From Syntrophopropionicum propionicicum_A (GTDB lineage Bacteria; Bacillota; Desulfotomaculia; Desulfotomaculales; Pelotomaculaceae), in assembly GCF_048984525.1 (NCBI RefSeq), contig NZ_JBMGJC010000009.1, positions 1 to 64,000 of the forward strand: 64,000 bases of DNA, given 5' to 3'. Numbering within the stretch: position 1 is the stretch's first letter; each line of letters opens with the position of its first letter. A program made the translations under genes and the position numbers. Under the pieces are notes generated by a model. That model ran no database searches and was not told the DNA's origin. It saw only the letters and a list, made by a program, of their open reading frames with translations. This document shows positions 50,541 to 60,461 of this stretch, one piece after another.

Positions 50541-51158
50541 CTAGGAACTGTTTCGAACAACAAGGACGTCGTCGGACTTGGCGCAGACGCTGTTCAGGCA
50601 GGCAACCACAAAAACGCGGCCAAGGGTGCCGGCGGGCACCTGCCAGAGTATTTCGGCAACCCCGGTAACCGCGCTGGGACAGTCGACTCCGATCAACCGG
50701 GCGAGCTCACAGGTCTCCGTGCCGGTGGGTTCCAGGAAAAAGAAGGCCCGGGAGACCGGGCGGTTGAATGTCGCCCTGACTATTACACGGGGCAGGAGCT
50801 GGACAGCCCCGTTAACCACAGGCAACTGCCGGCCGGTTTCCGAAAGAAACCTCAGAGTAAGGACGCGAAGGCCGTCCGGTCCGGGAGTAGGAGTGGGTGT
50901 TGGCGTTGGTGTAGGTGTGGGTGTGGGTGTGGGTGTCACGATGGGGATGCAGATTACCTGCCCCACAAAGATGATGTCGGGATTTGTGATTTGAGGGTTG
51001 GCCGCGGTAATCTGGCGCAATGTCACAGAAAACCTTTGGGCTATGCTGAAAAGTGTATCCGAAGCCCTCACTGTATACAGCTGACCGCCGCATTGTTGGG
51101 GCGGGGCCGGTATTTGCCTTGCTGAAATAACATTGCCTGAATCATTATCGTTACTCAT
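50541..51158 (-). CDS. LysM-domain protein with Thr-Pro linker
   Basis: About 205 residues. Residues about 30-75 form a LysM domain (LYTVRASDTLFSIAQRFSVTLRQITAANPQI, VGQVICIP) that binds peptidoglycan-type glycans. A linker of about nine Thr-Pro dipeptides follows, then a beta-rich Cys-containing domain (RVIVRATFNRPVSRAFFFLEPTGTETCELARLIGVDCPS, VFVVACLNSVCAKSDDVL). It has no signal peptide, as in spore-coat or cortex LysM proteins made in the mother cell. GGGAGG 8 bases before the ATG at 51158 sets the start; the frame is open to 51290. Confidence 0.82.
   Translation of the reverse strand: MSNDNDSGNVISARQIPAPPQQCGGQLYTVRASDTLFSIAQRFSVTLRQITAANPQITNPDIIFVGQVICIPIVTPTPTPTPTPTPTPTPTPGPDGLRVLTLRFLSETGRQLPVVNGAVQLLPRVIVRATFNRPVSRAFFFLEPTGTETCELARLIGVDCPSAVTGVAEILWQVPAGTLGRVFVVACLNSVCAKSDDVLVVRNSS
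50889..50938. repeat. GGTGTG simple repeat encoding the Thr-Pro linker
   Basis: Tandem GGTGTG/GGTGTT/GGCGTT units inside the LysM gene. In-frame slippage here would change linker length only. Confidence 0.8.
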
Positions 51159-51344
51159 CTGTATTACCTCCCTGCTTATATCTCGTTGATACACTATATG
51201 CATATGATGGAAATTAGCGTTTACAGATAAGTCTTTTTTGCCGTCAAATGAGATGAGCCGGGGTGCTTTATCACGAAAGTCCCGGCTCATAACTGATTTA
51301 TAGAATACTGCCCTTGCTATATCCTGTTAATCAAAGTGTATTGT

Positions 51345-52877
51345 TTATTTTTCCTGCAAAATCCCCATGGCGTTGGCTTCTTTCAGCTGCTTCTTGTCAA
51401 TCTTGCCGGTGGCTGTTTTGGGCAGGCTGTCTACTATGGCCACCTGCCGCGGGCATTTATAGTTAGCCAGGCGGGCGCGGGCAAACATTCTGAACTCCCT
51501 GGGCGTACCCTGCACACCCGGTTTCAAGACTATAAAGGCCTTGGGGACCTCTCCCCGCAGTTCATCAACCACGCCTATCACCGCGGCCTCGGCCACCTTG
51601 GGGCTCTCATAGAGGCATTCCTCCACTTCCCTGGGATAAACATTGAGGCCGCCTACAATGATCATGTCTTTTTTGCGGTCAACAATATAGACATAACCGT
51701 CTTTATCTATTTTACCCAGGTCGCCGGTATGGAACCAGCCGCCTTTCATTGCTTCCGCCGTGGCCTCCGGCTGGTTAAGGTACCCCGCCATTACGTTCGG
51801 TCCCTGTACGCATATCTCGCCCACTTCGTTTGCGGGGAGCTCCCGGTCGTCCCCGTCAACGATCTTTACCCTGACTCCTTCTATGGGCGGGCCTACCGAA
51901 CCGGGCTTGCGGACGCCGTTCACCGGGTTGGCGTAAGAAACCGGCGATGTTTCCGTGGGGCCGTTGCCTTCTATAATTGTAACACCGTAGCGCTCTTCAA
52001 AAAGGCGCATGACCTCAACAGGCATCGAGGCGCCTCCTGAAAAGCACAGCCGCAGCGAAGACAGGTCGAACATGTCCGGGTTGCTGATGGTCGCTAAAAT
52101 AGAAGCGTACATGGCCGGCACGCCGGCAAAAATGTTAACCTTTTTTTCGATGATTTCTTTCAGGACCGTGTCGGGCCTGAACTGGGGCATTACTGTGATG
52201 CTGCCGCCCGAAAATATGGGGCACAGCATGCAGACAGTCTGGGCAAAGGAATGGAATAGGGGCAGGACACACAGGTGGTTGTCGGCCGGCAGCACCTCCA
52301 CGTGCTTGATGGTGGCAAGGGTGTCAAAGATCAGGTTGCCGTGGGTCAGGAGGGCTCCTTTCGGTTTGCCTGTTGTGCCTGAAGTGTAAAGGCAGGCGGC
52401 TATATCGCTTTCCGCTGTCTTTACCTCTACCGGGCTGGACGGCCTGGCCAGCAGGTCCTCGTAGGAGACGACATCTCCGTCTGTCTCACCGCCGATAACT
52501 ATTACCCGCCTCAGGGTAGGGACCTGGCCCCAAACTGTTTCGATCAGCGGAAGAAAAGAAACGGGCGTGATCAAAAAGACTGCTTCGGCGTCATTAAGTA
52601 TGTATTTTATCTCTTCACCCTTAAACATTGGATTTAAAGGGACCGCCGTTCCCCCGGCCCGCGTAATGGCAAAGTGGGAACGGATAAAGTCTGGGTTATT
52701 CCCAAGGAGTAAGCTTACCCGCTGCTGCCGCTGCAGCCCAAGTTCGAGCAGACCCCCGGCCAGGCTGTCTGCCTCCTGGTCCAGCTGGCTGTAGGTTATT
52801 TTCGTTTCATTAAAATATATTGCTGTTTTATCCGGATTACTCGCGGCGCTGCTGCGCAAATATGATGATACGGACAT
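51345..52877 (-). CDS. Long-chain fatty acid-CoA ligase (AMP-dependent synthetase)
   Basis: About 510 residues. ANL-family motifs in order: A3 YTSGTTGKPKGALLTH, A5 EGNGPTETSP, the DRELPANEVGEICVQGP segment, A7/A8 GWFHTGDLGKIDKDGYVYIVDRKKDMIIVGGLNVYPREVE, A10 KTATGKIDKKQLK. It activates a carboxylic acid as acyl-AMP and then makes acyl-CoA; long- or medium-chain fatty acids are likely. GGGGGAG precedes the ATG at 52877; the frame is open to 52916. Divergent from a thioesterase gene. Confidence 0.93.
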   Translation of the reverse strand: MSVSSYLRSSAASNPDKTAIYFNETKITYSQLDQEADSLAGGLLELGLQRQQRVSLLLGNNPDFIRSHFAITRAGGTAVPLNPMFKGEEIKYILNDAEAVFLITPVSFLPLIETVWGQVPTLRRVIVIGGETDGDVVSYEDLLARPSSPVEVKTAESDIAACLYTSGTTGKPKGALLTHGNLIFDTLATIKHVEVLPADNHLCVLPLFHSFAQTVCMLCPIFSGGSITVMPQFRPDTVLKEIIEKKVNIFAGVPAMYASILATISNPDMFDLSSLRLCFSGGASMPVEVMRLFEERYGVTIIEGNGPTETSPVSYANPVNGVRKPGSVGPPIEGVRVKIVDGDDRELPANEVGEICVQGPNVMAGYLNQPEATAEAMKGGWFHTGDLGKIDKDGYVYIVDRKKDMIIVGGLNVYPREVEECLYESPKVAEAAVIGVVDELRGEVPKAFIVLKPGVQGTPREFRMFARARLANYKCPRQVAIVDSLPKTATGKIDKKQLKEANAMGILQEK

Positions 52878-53148
52878 ATCACTCCCCCTAAATGAATAGT
52901 GAACAAAATAACTCATTTCCTTTAACAGGACAAATGATTATATTCTCCAGTTTAAAGAAATTTCCCTTTGTAATCTCTAAATATTTTACATTTTCAGAAT
53001 TTTACCAAATTTCCGAATCCATAATTACACGTAAACTGGAGTCCATTGTTATTCAAACATGGTAAAACTATTTTGGTTGAATGCCGGACACTTTTGTGGC
53101 AGAATAATACAGGAAGCCTGGAATTAAGCTGTTTTATGAGGTGATTGT

Positions 53149-53604
53149 ATGGAAGAGAAGCGCTCCACCGCCGGCGGTATCAGCAACCGGCAGGAATTAG
53201 AGGTCCGCTGGGGTGATTGCGACGCCGCTGGCATAGTTTATTACGCCAAATATTTTGACCTTTTTACTGACGGGCGGGTAGCCCTGCTCAAAAAAATAAA
53301 CATCCCTTACCAAAGTTTTTTTCATAACCGGAACATTGTTGTGGTGGCCGTCGAAGCAACCTGCCGCTACCGGAAGTCCCTGTTTCCCGAAGAAAGATAT
53401 TTTCTCAGCACTACGCTGTCCCGCCTCAGCCGCACCCGCATGGTTTTTGATTATACTATTACCAGCGCTGAAAATGAACTGCTGGTTGCCGAGGGGCGGA
53501 CCGTGCATGCTTTTGTTGACTCCACAGGAAAACCTTTTGATATAAAAAAAAGACACCCGGAATTATGGTCACAGCTGCAGGAGAATTATAATAAAAACAT
53601 ATAA
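53149..53604 (+). CDS. Acyl-CoA thioesterase (4-hydroxybenzoyl-CoA thioesterase/YbgC type)
   Basis: 151 residues of the hotdog fold. The signature VRWGDCDAAGIVYYAKYFDLF near residues 19-40 contains the catalytic Asp (GDCDAAGIVYY), and TVHAFVD lies near the end. It hydrolyses acyl-CoA or aryl-CoA to the free acid and CoA. GAGGTG precedes the ATG. It is divergent from the acyl-CoA ligase across a 271-base gap that shows no clear site, suggesting a shared acyl-CoA theme. Confidence 0.9.
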   Translation: MEEKRSTAGGISNRQELEVRWGDCDAAGIVYYAKYFDLFTDGRVALLKKINIPYQSFFHNRNIVVVAVEATCRYRKSLFPEERYFLSTTLSRLSRTRMVFDYTITSAENELLVAEGRTVHAFVDSTGKPFDIKKRHPELWSQLQENYNKNI

Positions 53605-53683
53605 AAAACAGGCCGGATTGACAGAATATAATATACTTATAAAACCTTACCGGGGTTTTTAGGTTATTGGAGGGTTAGAACAG

Positions 53684-54451
53684 ATGAGTTTTTTAATCGG
53701 GCTGCTGGCAGGTACATTTGGAGGGCTGGTCGGGCTGGGCGGCGGCGTGATCATGGTCCCCCTGCTGGCAGGCGTCTTAAAACTCGCACAGCACAAGGCT
53801 CACGGCACCAGCCTGGTAGCGCTTGTATTTACCGGATTAATGGGTTCCGTCACTTATGCCATGCAGGGCAACATTGACATACTGGCCTCGGCCCTGCTGG
53901 CGTCAACCGCGATATTCACCGCCAGGGCCGGCGCGCATTTTGCCCATGCTCTTCCCGAGTGGAAACTGAAAAAGGCCTTCGGTGTTTTTATGATCGTGAT
54001 TACCATACTATTGCTCCTGAAGCCTTACCTGCCCCAGGTTGTTGATCCCTCCACGGGACTTACATGGGTTAAAATACTTGTGCTCTTATTGACCGGGGTC
54101 TTTACCGGTTTTCTGTCCGGCATGATGGGAGTCGGCGGGGGTACGATCATGGTGCCTTCAATGGTCCTGCTGGCCGGATTTACACAGTATACAGCGCAGG
54201 GCAGTTCCCTCCTGGCCATGGTGCCGGCCGGAGGAGTGGGAGCATACACTCACTGGCGTCTCGGTAATGTAAATACAGGTACTCTTACCGGGCTGGTACC
54301 CGGCATCCTGATAGGCACTTTTCTTGGCGGCAGCCTTGCTCATATTATAACTGAAGATGCTCTGCGGGTCATATTCGCGGCTGTGCTGGTATGGACCGGG
54401 TTCAGATATTTAAGGACTCCTGTTCCCAAACCCGAAAAAAGAGAGGAATAA
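53684..54451 (+). CDS. TauE/SafE family sulfite-exporter-like permease
   Basis: 255 residues with seven to eight hydrophobic helices arranged as two halves, each with the family Gly-rich segment: GGLVGLGGGVIMVPLL and GFLSGMMGVGGGTIMVPSM. Proposed substrates are small anions such as sulfite, sulfonates or sulfoacetate; the actual one is unknown. GGAGGG precedes the ATG. Followed by a CBS-domain gene 25 bases downstream, probably cotranscribed. Confidence 0.9.
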   Translation: MSFLIGLLAGTFGGLVGLGGGVIMVPLLAGVLKLAQHKAHGTSLVALVFTGLMGSVTYAMQGNIDILASALLASTAIFTARAGAHFAHALPEWKLKKAFGVFMIVITILLLLKPYLPQVVDPSTGLTWVKILVLLLTGVFTGFLSGMMGVGGGTIMVPSMVLLAGFTQYTAQGSSLLAMVPAGGVGAYTHWRLGNVNTGTLTGLVPGILIGTFLGGSLAHIITEDALRVIFAAVLVWTGFRYLRTPVPKPEKREE

Positions 54452-54476
54452 ATAAGTATATAGAGAGGTGGACTTC

Positions 54477-54947
54477 ATGCAGGCAAGAGATATTATGAAC
54501 AAAGACGTGATTACCGTCCCGGAAGAATCTTCCATTGAAGAAGCGGCTGGTATTTTAACGGAAAACAATATATCCGGCGCACCGGTGGTAAACAAGAAAG
54601 GTAAAATAGTGGGCATGGTTACCGAGGAGGACCTGCTGCACAAGGAGACTAACCCCAGGACCCCGGCCTTCATAAATATACTGGGTGCTTTTATTTATAT
54701 CAAGGGCATAGAAAGATACCGGGAAGACTTCAAAAAACTTGCCGCCGCCAGCACGTCCGAAATAATGACCACTGATGTGATATCAGCCGGCGGGGATATG
54801 GAGATAGAGGACGTGGCGGCTTTGATGGTGAAACACGGCATCAAGCGGGTTCCGGTTGTTGAAAATGGCGATATCATTGGCATTATCAGCAGGGCCGACA
54901 TCATCAAAACCCTGGCCGCAAAAGCCAGGCCCGCTCAAAACCAGTAG
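54477..54947 (+). CDS. CBS-domain pair protein
   Basis: 156 residues containing two CBS domains: residues about 1-60 (ARDIMNKDVITVPEESSIEEAAGILTENNISGAPVVNKKGKIVGMVTEEDLL) and about 95-150 (IMTTDVISAGGDMEIEDVAALMVKHGIKRVPVVENGDIIGIISRADII). Such stand-alone pairs bind adenine nucleotides or other ligands and act as regulators. GAGAGG lies 8 bases before the ATG at 54477, preferred to the GTG at 54468. It may regulate the TauE-like permease encoded just upstream. Confidence 0.92.
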   Translation: MQARDIMNKDVITVPEESSIEEAAGILTENNISGAPVVNKKGKIVGMVTEEDLLHKETNPRTPAFINILGAFIYIKGIERYREDFKKLAAASTSEIMTTDVISAGGDMEIEDVAALMVKHGIKRVPVVENGDIIGIISRADIIKTLAAKARPAQNQ

Positions 54948-54982
54948 CTCTCCTTTTATTGTTATGAAAGAAATTTTTAAGT

Positions 54983-57900
54983 CTAAATAGCTTTTTCCAA
55001 TTTTAATATATCGATAAATTTATTGACCAGGCAGGGGTCAAACTGGGTCCCGCTGCACCTTTTCAGTTCTTTTAAGGCATATTCGCGGGGCAGCGCCTTG
55101 CGGTACGGCCGGTCGCTGGTCATCGCGTCGAAAGCGTCGACAATAGCCAGGATGCGGCACTCCAGCGGTATCTCTTCACCTTTCAGCCCCAGTGGATACC
55201 CGCTGCCGTTCCACCACTCATGGTGTTTTAAGATCCAGTCCGCAATTGGTTCCAGGGCGGGCGCGGACCTGGCGATACGGTGTCCTATTTCACTGTGACG
55301 CTGCATTTCAAGCGCTTCCTCAGCGGTCAGGACACCAGGTTTGAACAGTATCCTGTCCGGCACGCCCACCTTGCCGATATCGTGGAACTTGGCCAGCAGG
55401 CTTAAATCTGAAATGCTGCGCGTTGACATGCCCAAAACCCCGGCCAGTTCCTTTACGTAATCCTGCAGCCTGTTGGCGTGTCCCTCAGTAATGAAGTCCC
55501 TTGCCTCGAGGGCTTTCATCAATGTCTGGACTATAGCGCTCCTGGCGCTTTGGCTGCGGTGCAGCTTTTCCCTGTACATATTGTTGTCCGCTTCTTTGAA
55601 TAGCTCGCTTACGCTGGTTGTGTCCATACTGCCCACCGCAAACCCGATAGATACGTTCAGGGGGATTTCCGGATCTGATCCATTGTAATTGTCAAAGGAA
55701 AGCCTTAATCTCACGCAAGCTTCTTCCACGGCTTTTTCGTCGCTGCGGGTAAGGAGAATGGCAAACTCATCCCCTCCGATACGGGATACAATGTCTCCTT
55801 TCCGAAAGGATTTCCCTATATTTTTGGCGACCTCCACCAGGAGGGAATCGCCGGCGTCATGCCCCAGGGTGTCGTTAATTAGCTTCAGCCCGTCCAGGTC
55901 GCATATTATTATCCCAAGCGGGTCGAACCTGCCGTCTGAAGCACGCCTCATCCCCTCTTCAAAGAAGGTGCGGTTATAAAGCCCGGTGAGAGGGTCATGC
56001 AGGCTGAGGTATTTAAGCTGTTCCTCCGCCTTCTTCTTCTCGGTAACGTCCCTTATGGATTCAATAGCCCCTATAACATTCCCGTCACTGTCGAGCAGCA
56101 GGGTGGCTATTCCCCACAGGATGGCTCCCTTACCCATGTAGGTGAAGGGCACGTCTGTCTCGGTGATGAGAGTATTTCCGCTTCTTATAACATAGGCGTA
56201 TTTTTCCTCAATTTCTTTTTGGGGCATTAATACAAGGTCTATCAGGATCGGCCGGGTTTCCCCGTAAAAAGGCACGGCGTAAGCGTAGTCACCCTTGCCG
56301 AGCATCTCCTCTTTTCTGACCCCGGTCATTTCCTCAATGGCCTTGTTCCAGGCAATCACCCTGCCGTCGTTGTCAATGACAAAGGTGGCGTCGGGCAGGA
56401 AATCAATAATATCCATGAGCTGCCGGTTGGCTGCTTTCAATTCCCGCTCAGCCAGCCTGCGCCGCGTGATATCCTCGCACGCGATCAAGAATTCACCGGT
56501 ATGCAGCCTGACCGGGGTAAAGCTGATTATTTTTTCCTCCCCGTCCTTGCAGGTGACCCTGGAAAGCCTGGTCTTTTTCTCCCCCGGCATGGAATTTCTC
56601 ACATCATTTTCCCAGAAAGCAAGGACCCTGTTCCTGTATTCGGGATCGGGATAAGCCTTGTCAAACCAGGCTTTTCTATCAGGTATGTCAGCCAGGTTAA
56701 AGCCGAATATCTCAGTGAATTTAGGATTTATATATTTATAACATCCCTGGTCATCAAACAAGACCATCCCGAATGGAGATCCTTCAGTAAGGGACGCAAA
56801 CCTGTGTCTTTCAGCTGCCAGGGCCTCCTCCGCCTGCTTGCGCGCAGTGATGTCATGTATTGACTCAATTGCCCCGATTGTGTTTCCGTCTTTATCGCAG
56901 AGCCTCGATATCTTGGCCCTCAGGTGGGCGCCCTTCCCCCCGTAAACTGATTGGACATAAGTTTCGGCATAAAGAGCACTGCCTTCTCTCATGATAAAAT
57001 CATATTCAAGTTCAGTTTTTCTGTCGTCAGATAAGACCAGGTCGATTAATATCGGCCTGTTGACACCGTAAAACGGGACCGCGTACGCGTAGTCGCCTTT
57101 CCCGATCATATCTTCCTTGTTAACCCCGGTCATTACTTCCAAAGCCTGGTTCCAGGCTATTACCTTTTTATCGCTGTCTATGACAAAAGTAGCGTCAGGC
57201 AGGGAATCAATAATGTCTAAAAGCTGCTGGCGAGAGGTCCGAATTTTACCTTCAGCTGTTTTGAGCTCTGTAATATCTTCAAACGTGGTAAATACCAGGG
57301 ACGGCTTGTTTTCACCGTCCTTGAACTGGGGTACGGCGTTGGCTATTATCCACCTGTAGACGCGTTCTCTCGGATTATAGATGCCCAGGACCATGTTGTT
57401 TACTTCTCTGCCTGTCTCGAGAGCAATCGTGGACGGGTATTCCTGTGAGGGTAAGTCAGATCCGTCTTCACGGATTGCCTTCCATTCCGGATCTGATAAA
57501 GAGCTGCCAAAAATCTGCTCAGGGCTCACACCCAGTATTCTTTGCGCCGCCGTATTCGCTGCGATTATCTCGCCCCTGGCGTCCTGGCACATTACACCAT
57601 GCGACATGGTTTCAAAAAGGGTGCGGGACTCCTTTTCAGACCTTCTTAATTCCTCGTCCAACCATTTCCTCTGGATGGCAAGCGCATAAATATTTGATAG
57701 TTTTTCTGCAATTTCGAGGTCCGTGTCGGTATAGTCGCATCCGGAGTTGGCCAGGGCGACCTCCCCGACAAGTTTTTCGCCGATCATAGCGGGGACGGCG
57801 AGAAAACGTTCAATGGGTATATGCCCCTGCGGTGTACCTCTGTAGCGGGGGTCGTCCGCGGGTGAATTTGTCAGGATGGCCTTCTTATTATTTAATACCC

Positions 57901-59023
57901 AGCCCCACAAACCGGTAAAATTTTCAAAAACAAATGTCTTGTCCCGGACCTGGCAGGTATCCCACATTTCCCGGCTTAAAGTGATGAAAACCACATGTCC
58001 CGTTACTTCATCCAAATACCCGACAAAACCATACCTGCTGCCGGTGAGACGCTTGGCCTCGTCCAAAACAAGCTGGGATATTTCCTCAAATGATTCCGTC
58101 AGTAAAAGCTTGGCTGACAAATCGGCCAGCGCGTCGCTGACTTCCAATTCTCTGGCGAGAGATTCCCGGCTTTTGCTTAAATCGGTTTCAGCTTTAAACC
58201 TGGTAATTACCGAGCCTATCTGGGCGGCTATACCTTCGATCATATTCCTGCTTGGCAGAGAGAATTCTTTTATCTTATGTGAAGCAATGTTCAGGTCGGC
58301 AATAACCTTGCCATCATGCAGAACAGGGACCGCGGCAAAGGCCTGGAGCCCTTCTTTTTTTACCCTTCTGCTAAAAAATACTCCATCTGAATGATTTGCG
58401 TATAAGGGTATTCCTTCCATTACTAAAAGTGCTTGAGGCGTATTATACTCATAAAAGGAAACAATCCGGACAAAATCATCAGCTATTCCTTTATGGGCCG
58501 CCAGGTCGAGATTTCCTGTCAGCGGGTCAACCAGGTAAATCCCCCCGCAGTCTACTCCATCAACCTTAAAAGCCGCCTCAAGGATAAGGTTAAAAGCATC
58601 CGGCAGGCAGCTGCACGAAATTAAATCCTGGCTGAGATTGCGCTGCACGCGCAAAAGGTCCTCAGTCTGCTTGCGCATGCTGATATTTACACACTGTACT
58701 AATATGGCGGGATTTCCGTTTAATTCTATGCGGGCAAAGTGGCCCAGCACGTAAACTGGTCCAGCATTTTTAGTTAAAGCTCTGAACTCAATGCTTTGAT
58801 TTATTTCAATACCGGAATAACAATTTATTATGTTTTTTTTCACATATAGCCTGTCGTCCTGGTGAATTAGCTCACCAGGATCGATCTTTTCCAGTTCCTG
58901 TACTGTGTAACCGGTTACTTCAGTAAATTTGCCATTAGCAAATTTGATCTGCATATCCTGAAAGATAAAACTGGGAATGGGAATTGAGGAGATTATCTTT
59001 ACATAATCAGCCAGCTGCAGCAT
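54983..59023 (-). CDS. Multi-PAS/GAF sensor with GGDEF and HD-GYP domains
   Basis: 1346 residues, cytosolic. Approximate order: PAS (1-115), GAF (125-280), GAF (300-460), PAS (465-590), PAS (600-735), PAS (740-860), PAS (865-990), GGDEF (1000-1150), HD-GYP (1160-1340). The cyclase loop is RIGGDEFAILL, with an intact GGDEF. The hydrolase side has KFHDIGKVGVPD and the GYP loop SGYPLGLKGEEIP. It may both make and degrade c-di-GMP. PAS copies 600-735 and 865-990 are close duplicates (LPDATFVID.D..VIAWN.A.E.MTGV, MIGKGDYAYAVPFYG). Monocistronic. The 634 bases upstream are A+T rich. Confidence 0.9.
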   Translation of the reverse strand: MLQLADYVKIISSIPIPSFIFQDMQIKFANGKFTEVTGYTVQELEKIDPGELIHQDDRLYVKKNIINCYSGIEINQSIEFRALTKNAGPVYVLGHFARIELNGNPAILVQCVNISMRKQTEDLLRVQRNLSQDLISCSCLPDAFNLILEAAFKVDGVDCGGIYLVDPLTGNLDLAAHKGIADDFVRIVSFYEYNTPQALLVMEGIPLYANHSDGVFFSRRVKKEGLQAFAAVPVLHDGKVIADLNIASHKIKEFSLPSRNMIEGIAAQIGSVITRFKAETDLSKSRESLARELEVSDALADLSAKLLLTESFEEISQLVLDEAKRLTGSRYGFVGYLDEVTGHVVFITLSREMWDTCQVRDKTFVFENFTGLWGWVLNNKKAILTNSPADDPRYRGTPQGHIPIERFLAVPAMIGEKLVGEVALANSGCDYTDTDLEIAEKLSNIYALAIQRKWLDEELRRSEKESRTLFETMSHGVMCQDARGEIIAANTAAQRILGVSPEQIFGSSLSDPEWKAIREDGSDLPSQEYPSTIALETGREVNNMVLGIYNPRERVYRWIIANAVPQFKDGENKPSLVFTTFEDITELKTAEGKIRTSRQQLLDIIDSLPDATFVIDSDKKVIAWNQALEVMTGVNKEDMIGKGDYAYAVPFYGVNRPILIDLVLSDDRKTELEYDFIMREGSALYAETYVQSVYGGKGAHLRAKISRLCDKDGNTIGAIESIHDITARKQAEEALAAERHRFASLTEGSPFGMVLFDDQGCYKYINPKFTEIFGFNLADIPDRKAWFDKAYPDPEYRNRVLAFWENDVRNSMPGEKKTRLSRVTCKDGEEKIISFTPVRLHTGEFLIACEDITRRRLAERELKAANRQLMDIIDFLPDATFVIDNDGRVIAWNKAIEEMTGVRKEEMLGKGDYAYAVPFYGETRPILIDLVLMPQKEIEEKYAYVIRSGNTLITETDVPFTYMGKGAILWGIATLLLDSDGNVIGAIESIRDVTEKKKAEEQLKYLSLHDPLTGLYNRTFFEEGMRRASDGRFDPLGIIICDLDGLKLINDTLGHDAGDSLLVEVAKNIGKSFRKGDIVSRIGGDEFAILLTRSDEKAVEEACVRLRLSFDNYNGSDPEIPLNVSIGFAVGSMDTTSVSELFKEADNNMYREKLHRSQSARSAIVQTLMKALEARDFITEGHANRLQDYVKELAGVLGMSTRSISDLSLLAKFHDIGKVGVPDRILFKPGVLTAEEALEMQRHSEIGHRIARSAPALEPIADWILKHHEWWNGSGYPLGLKGEEIPLECRILAIVDAFDAMTSDRPYRKALPREYALKELKRCSGTQFDPCLVNKFIDILKLEKAI

Positions 59024-59657
59024 TAAATCACCTTTTCAAAATATTTAAGAAAAAACTATAAAATGCAGAGGCGTGATAAAACTCTGCAATGACACTACTA
59101 TGTCCTTCTATTAGCTATATCGGTTAAATTTTTATACATATTTAAATATTCCTGCTTATATATGTAAAATAATTATTAAAAAATAAAAATATTTTTGAAT
59201 ATTTAATATACATAATACATAATACCATTTTGTCACTAATTTTATGATTATCATTTTTTTATTAAATACTTATTGTTACATAAATATTTAACGCAGGTTT
59301 TTTTTCATGAATACAAGAACTATTAATCATATTTTGCTTCTGTATGATCAAAAACCTCACTATTCTGCTCACTTTGCATATGTCAGCGCCACTATACCAC
59401 CAGTTATTTAAAATATTGAGATCAGATGGGCGAAATTCACACTTATTTATAGGTAGAAGATAATGTAAATATATTAATTTTATGTTTGCTGACATTAATG
59501 GCAAATAAATGAAATTAAACTAATTATATAAATGATTTGATATTTGCAAAATATATATACTATAGAATAAATTGGCTTTCCAAATATTCGTTTATCAGGT
59601 GACATTTGTTTAAAAAAAACATATTTTACAGAAGTAAGTAATACAGGGGGCGATATT
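59024..59657. other. A+T-rich intergenic region
   Basis: No convincing gene. Short minus-strand frames between 59262 and 60178 are mostly low-complexity or shadows of the ABC ATPase gene. TATACTATAG near 59559 and other A+T boxes could hold promoters for the operon that follows, but none is clear enough to name. Confidence 0.35.
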
Positions 59658-60437
59658 TTGATCACAGAATTAACCATTCTGCCAGGTTTAAATAAGGCAG
59701 GTGTGAGAGAAAGTTTTTCAGATATCACATTATCTGCCGGGGAAACTGTCTCAATTGTGGGGCCCACCGGCAGCGGCAAGACCGCGTTTATTACAGACAT
59801 TGAACTCCTGGCCCAGGAAGATACGGCAACTAAGCGCAGGGTGCTGGTCAACGGGCTTGTCCCTGATGATGAAGTCCGGTGCAACCCCTGCCTGAAACCA
59901 ATCGCCATGATTACCCAGAACACAAAATGCTTCGCGGACCTTTCATCAGAGGAATTTTTGCGGATACACGCGCGCGCCCGCGGCATAAAGGACAATAACG
60001 TTATTGACGATACCATTGAGCTGGCCAATAAATTCACCGGGGAAAAAATCAAGAAGAGCTCCAGGGTTACTGTGCTTTCCGGCGGACAGACCCGCTCCCT
60101 GCTGGTCGCAGACGCCATTTTAATCGGCGCGTCACCGGTAATCCTCCTGGATGAGATTGAAAACGCCGGCATTTTCAAGCAGGAAGTAGTGAGAATTATT
60201 CAGAGCACGGGAAAAATAATTGTTTTTGTAACCCATGACCCGGTAATAGCGCTTCTGACTAAAAAGAGGATCATCATGCAGAACGGGGCGGTGAAAAAAG
60301 TCATCATACGCAGCGACCTTGAGGTAACAGCTGCTTACAACCTGCTGGAATATGACAAAAAGGTGAGTATTATCAGGGAAAGGTTGAGAGCCGGCAAGAT
60401 GATTACCAAGGAATTAGTTACCGCAAGCCTTGCTTAA
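59658..60437 (+). CDS. ABC-type ATPase without a permease partner
   Basis: 259 residues. Walker A GPTGSGKTAF; Q-loop region MITQNTKCF; signature LSGGQTRSLLVAD; Walker B VILLDEIENAG; H-loop FVTHDP. All elements of an ABC ATPase are present, but no membrane protein is encoded nearby, and the two following genes encode a metal-type GTPase and an Fe-S protein. I infer a non-transport role in cofactor assembly, as with other stand-alone ABC ATPases. Start TTG at 59658 with CAGGGGG upstream. First gene of a three-gene operon. Confidence 0.8.
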   Translation: MITELTILPGLNKAGVRESFSDITLSAGETVSIVGPTGSGKTAFITDIELLAQEDTATKRRVLVNGLVPDDEVRCNPCLKPIAMITQNTKCFADLSSEEFLRIHARARGIKDNNVIDDTIELANKFTGEKIKKSSRVTVLSGGQTRSLLVADAILIGASPVILLDEIENAGIFKQEVVRIIQSTGKIIVFVTHDPVIALLTKKRIIMQNGAVKKVIIRSDLEVTAAYNLLEYDKKVSIIRERLRAGKMITKELVTASLA

Positions 60438-60461
60438 GACAAAAAACAGGTGGTGTTATAA

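Noticed and set aside
59262..59504. 80-residue minus-strand ORF in the A+T-rich gap
   Set aside because: No SD, low complexity and unremarkable composition for A+T-rich DNA.
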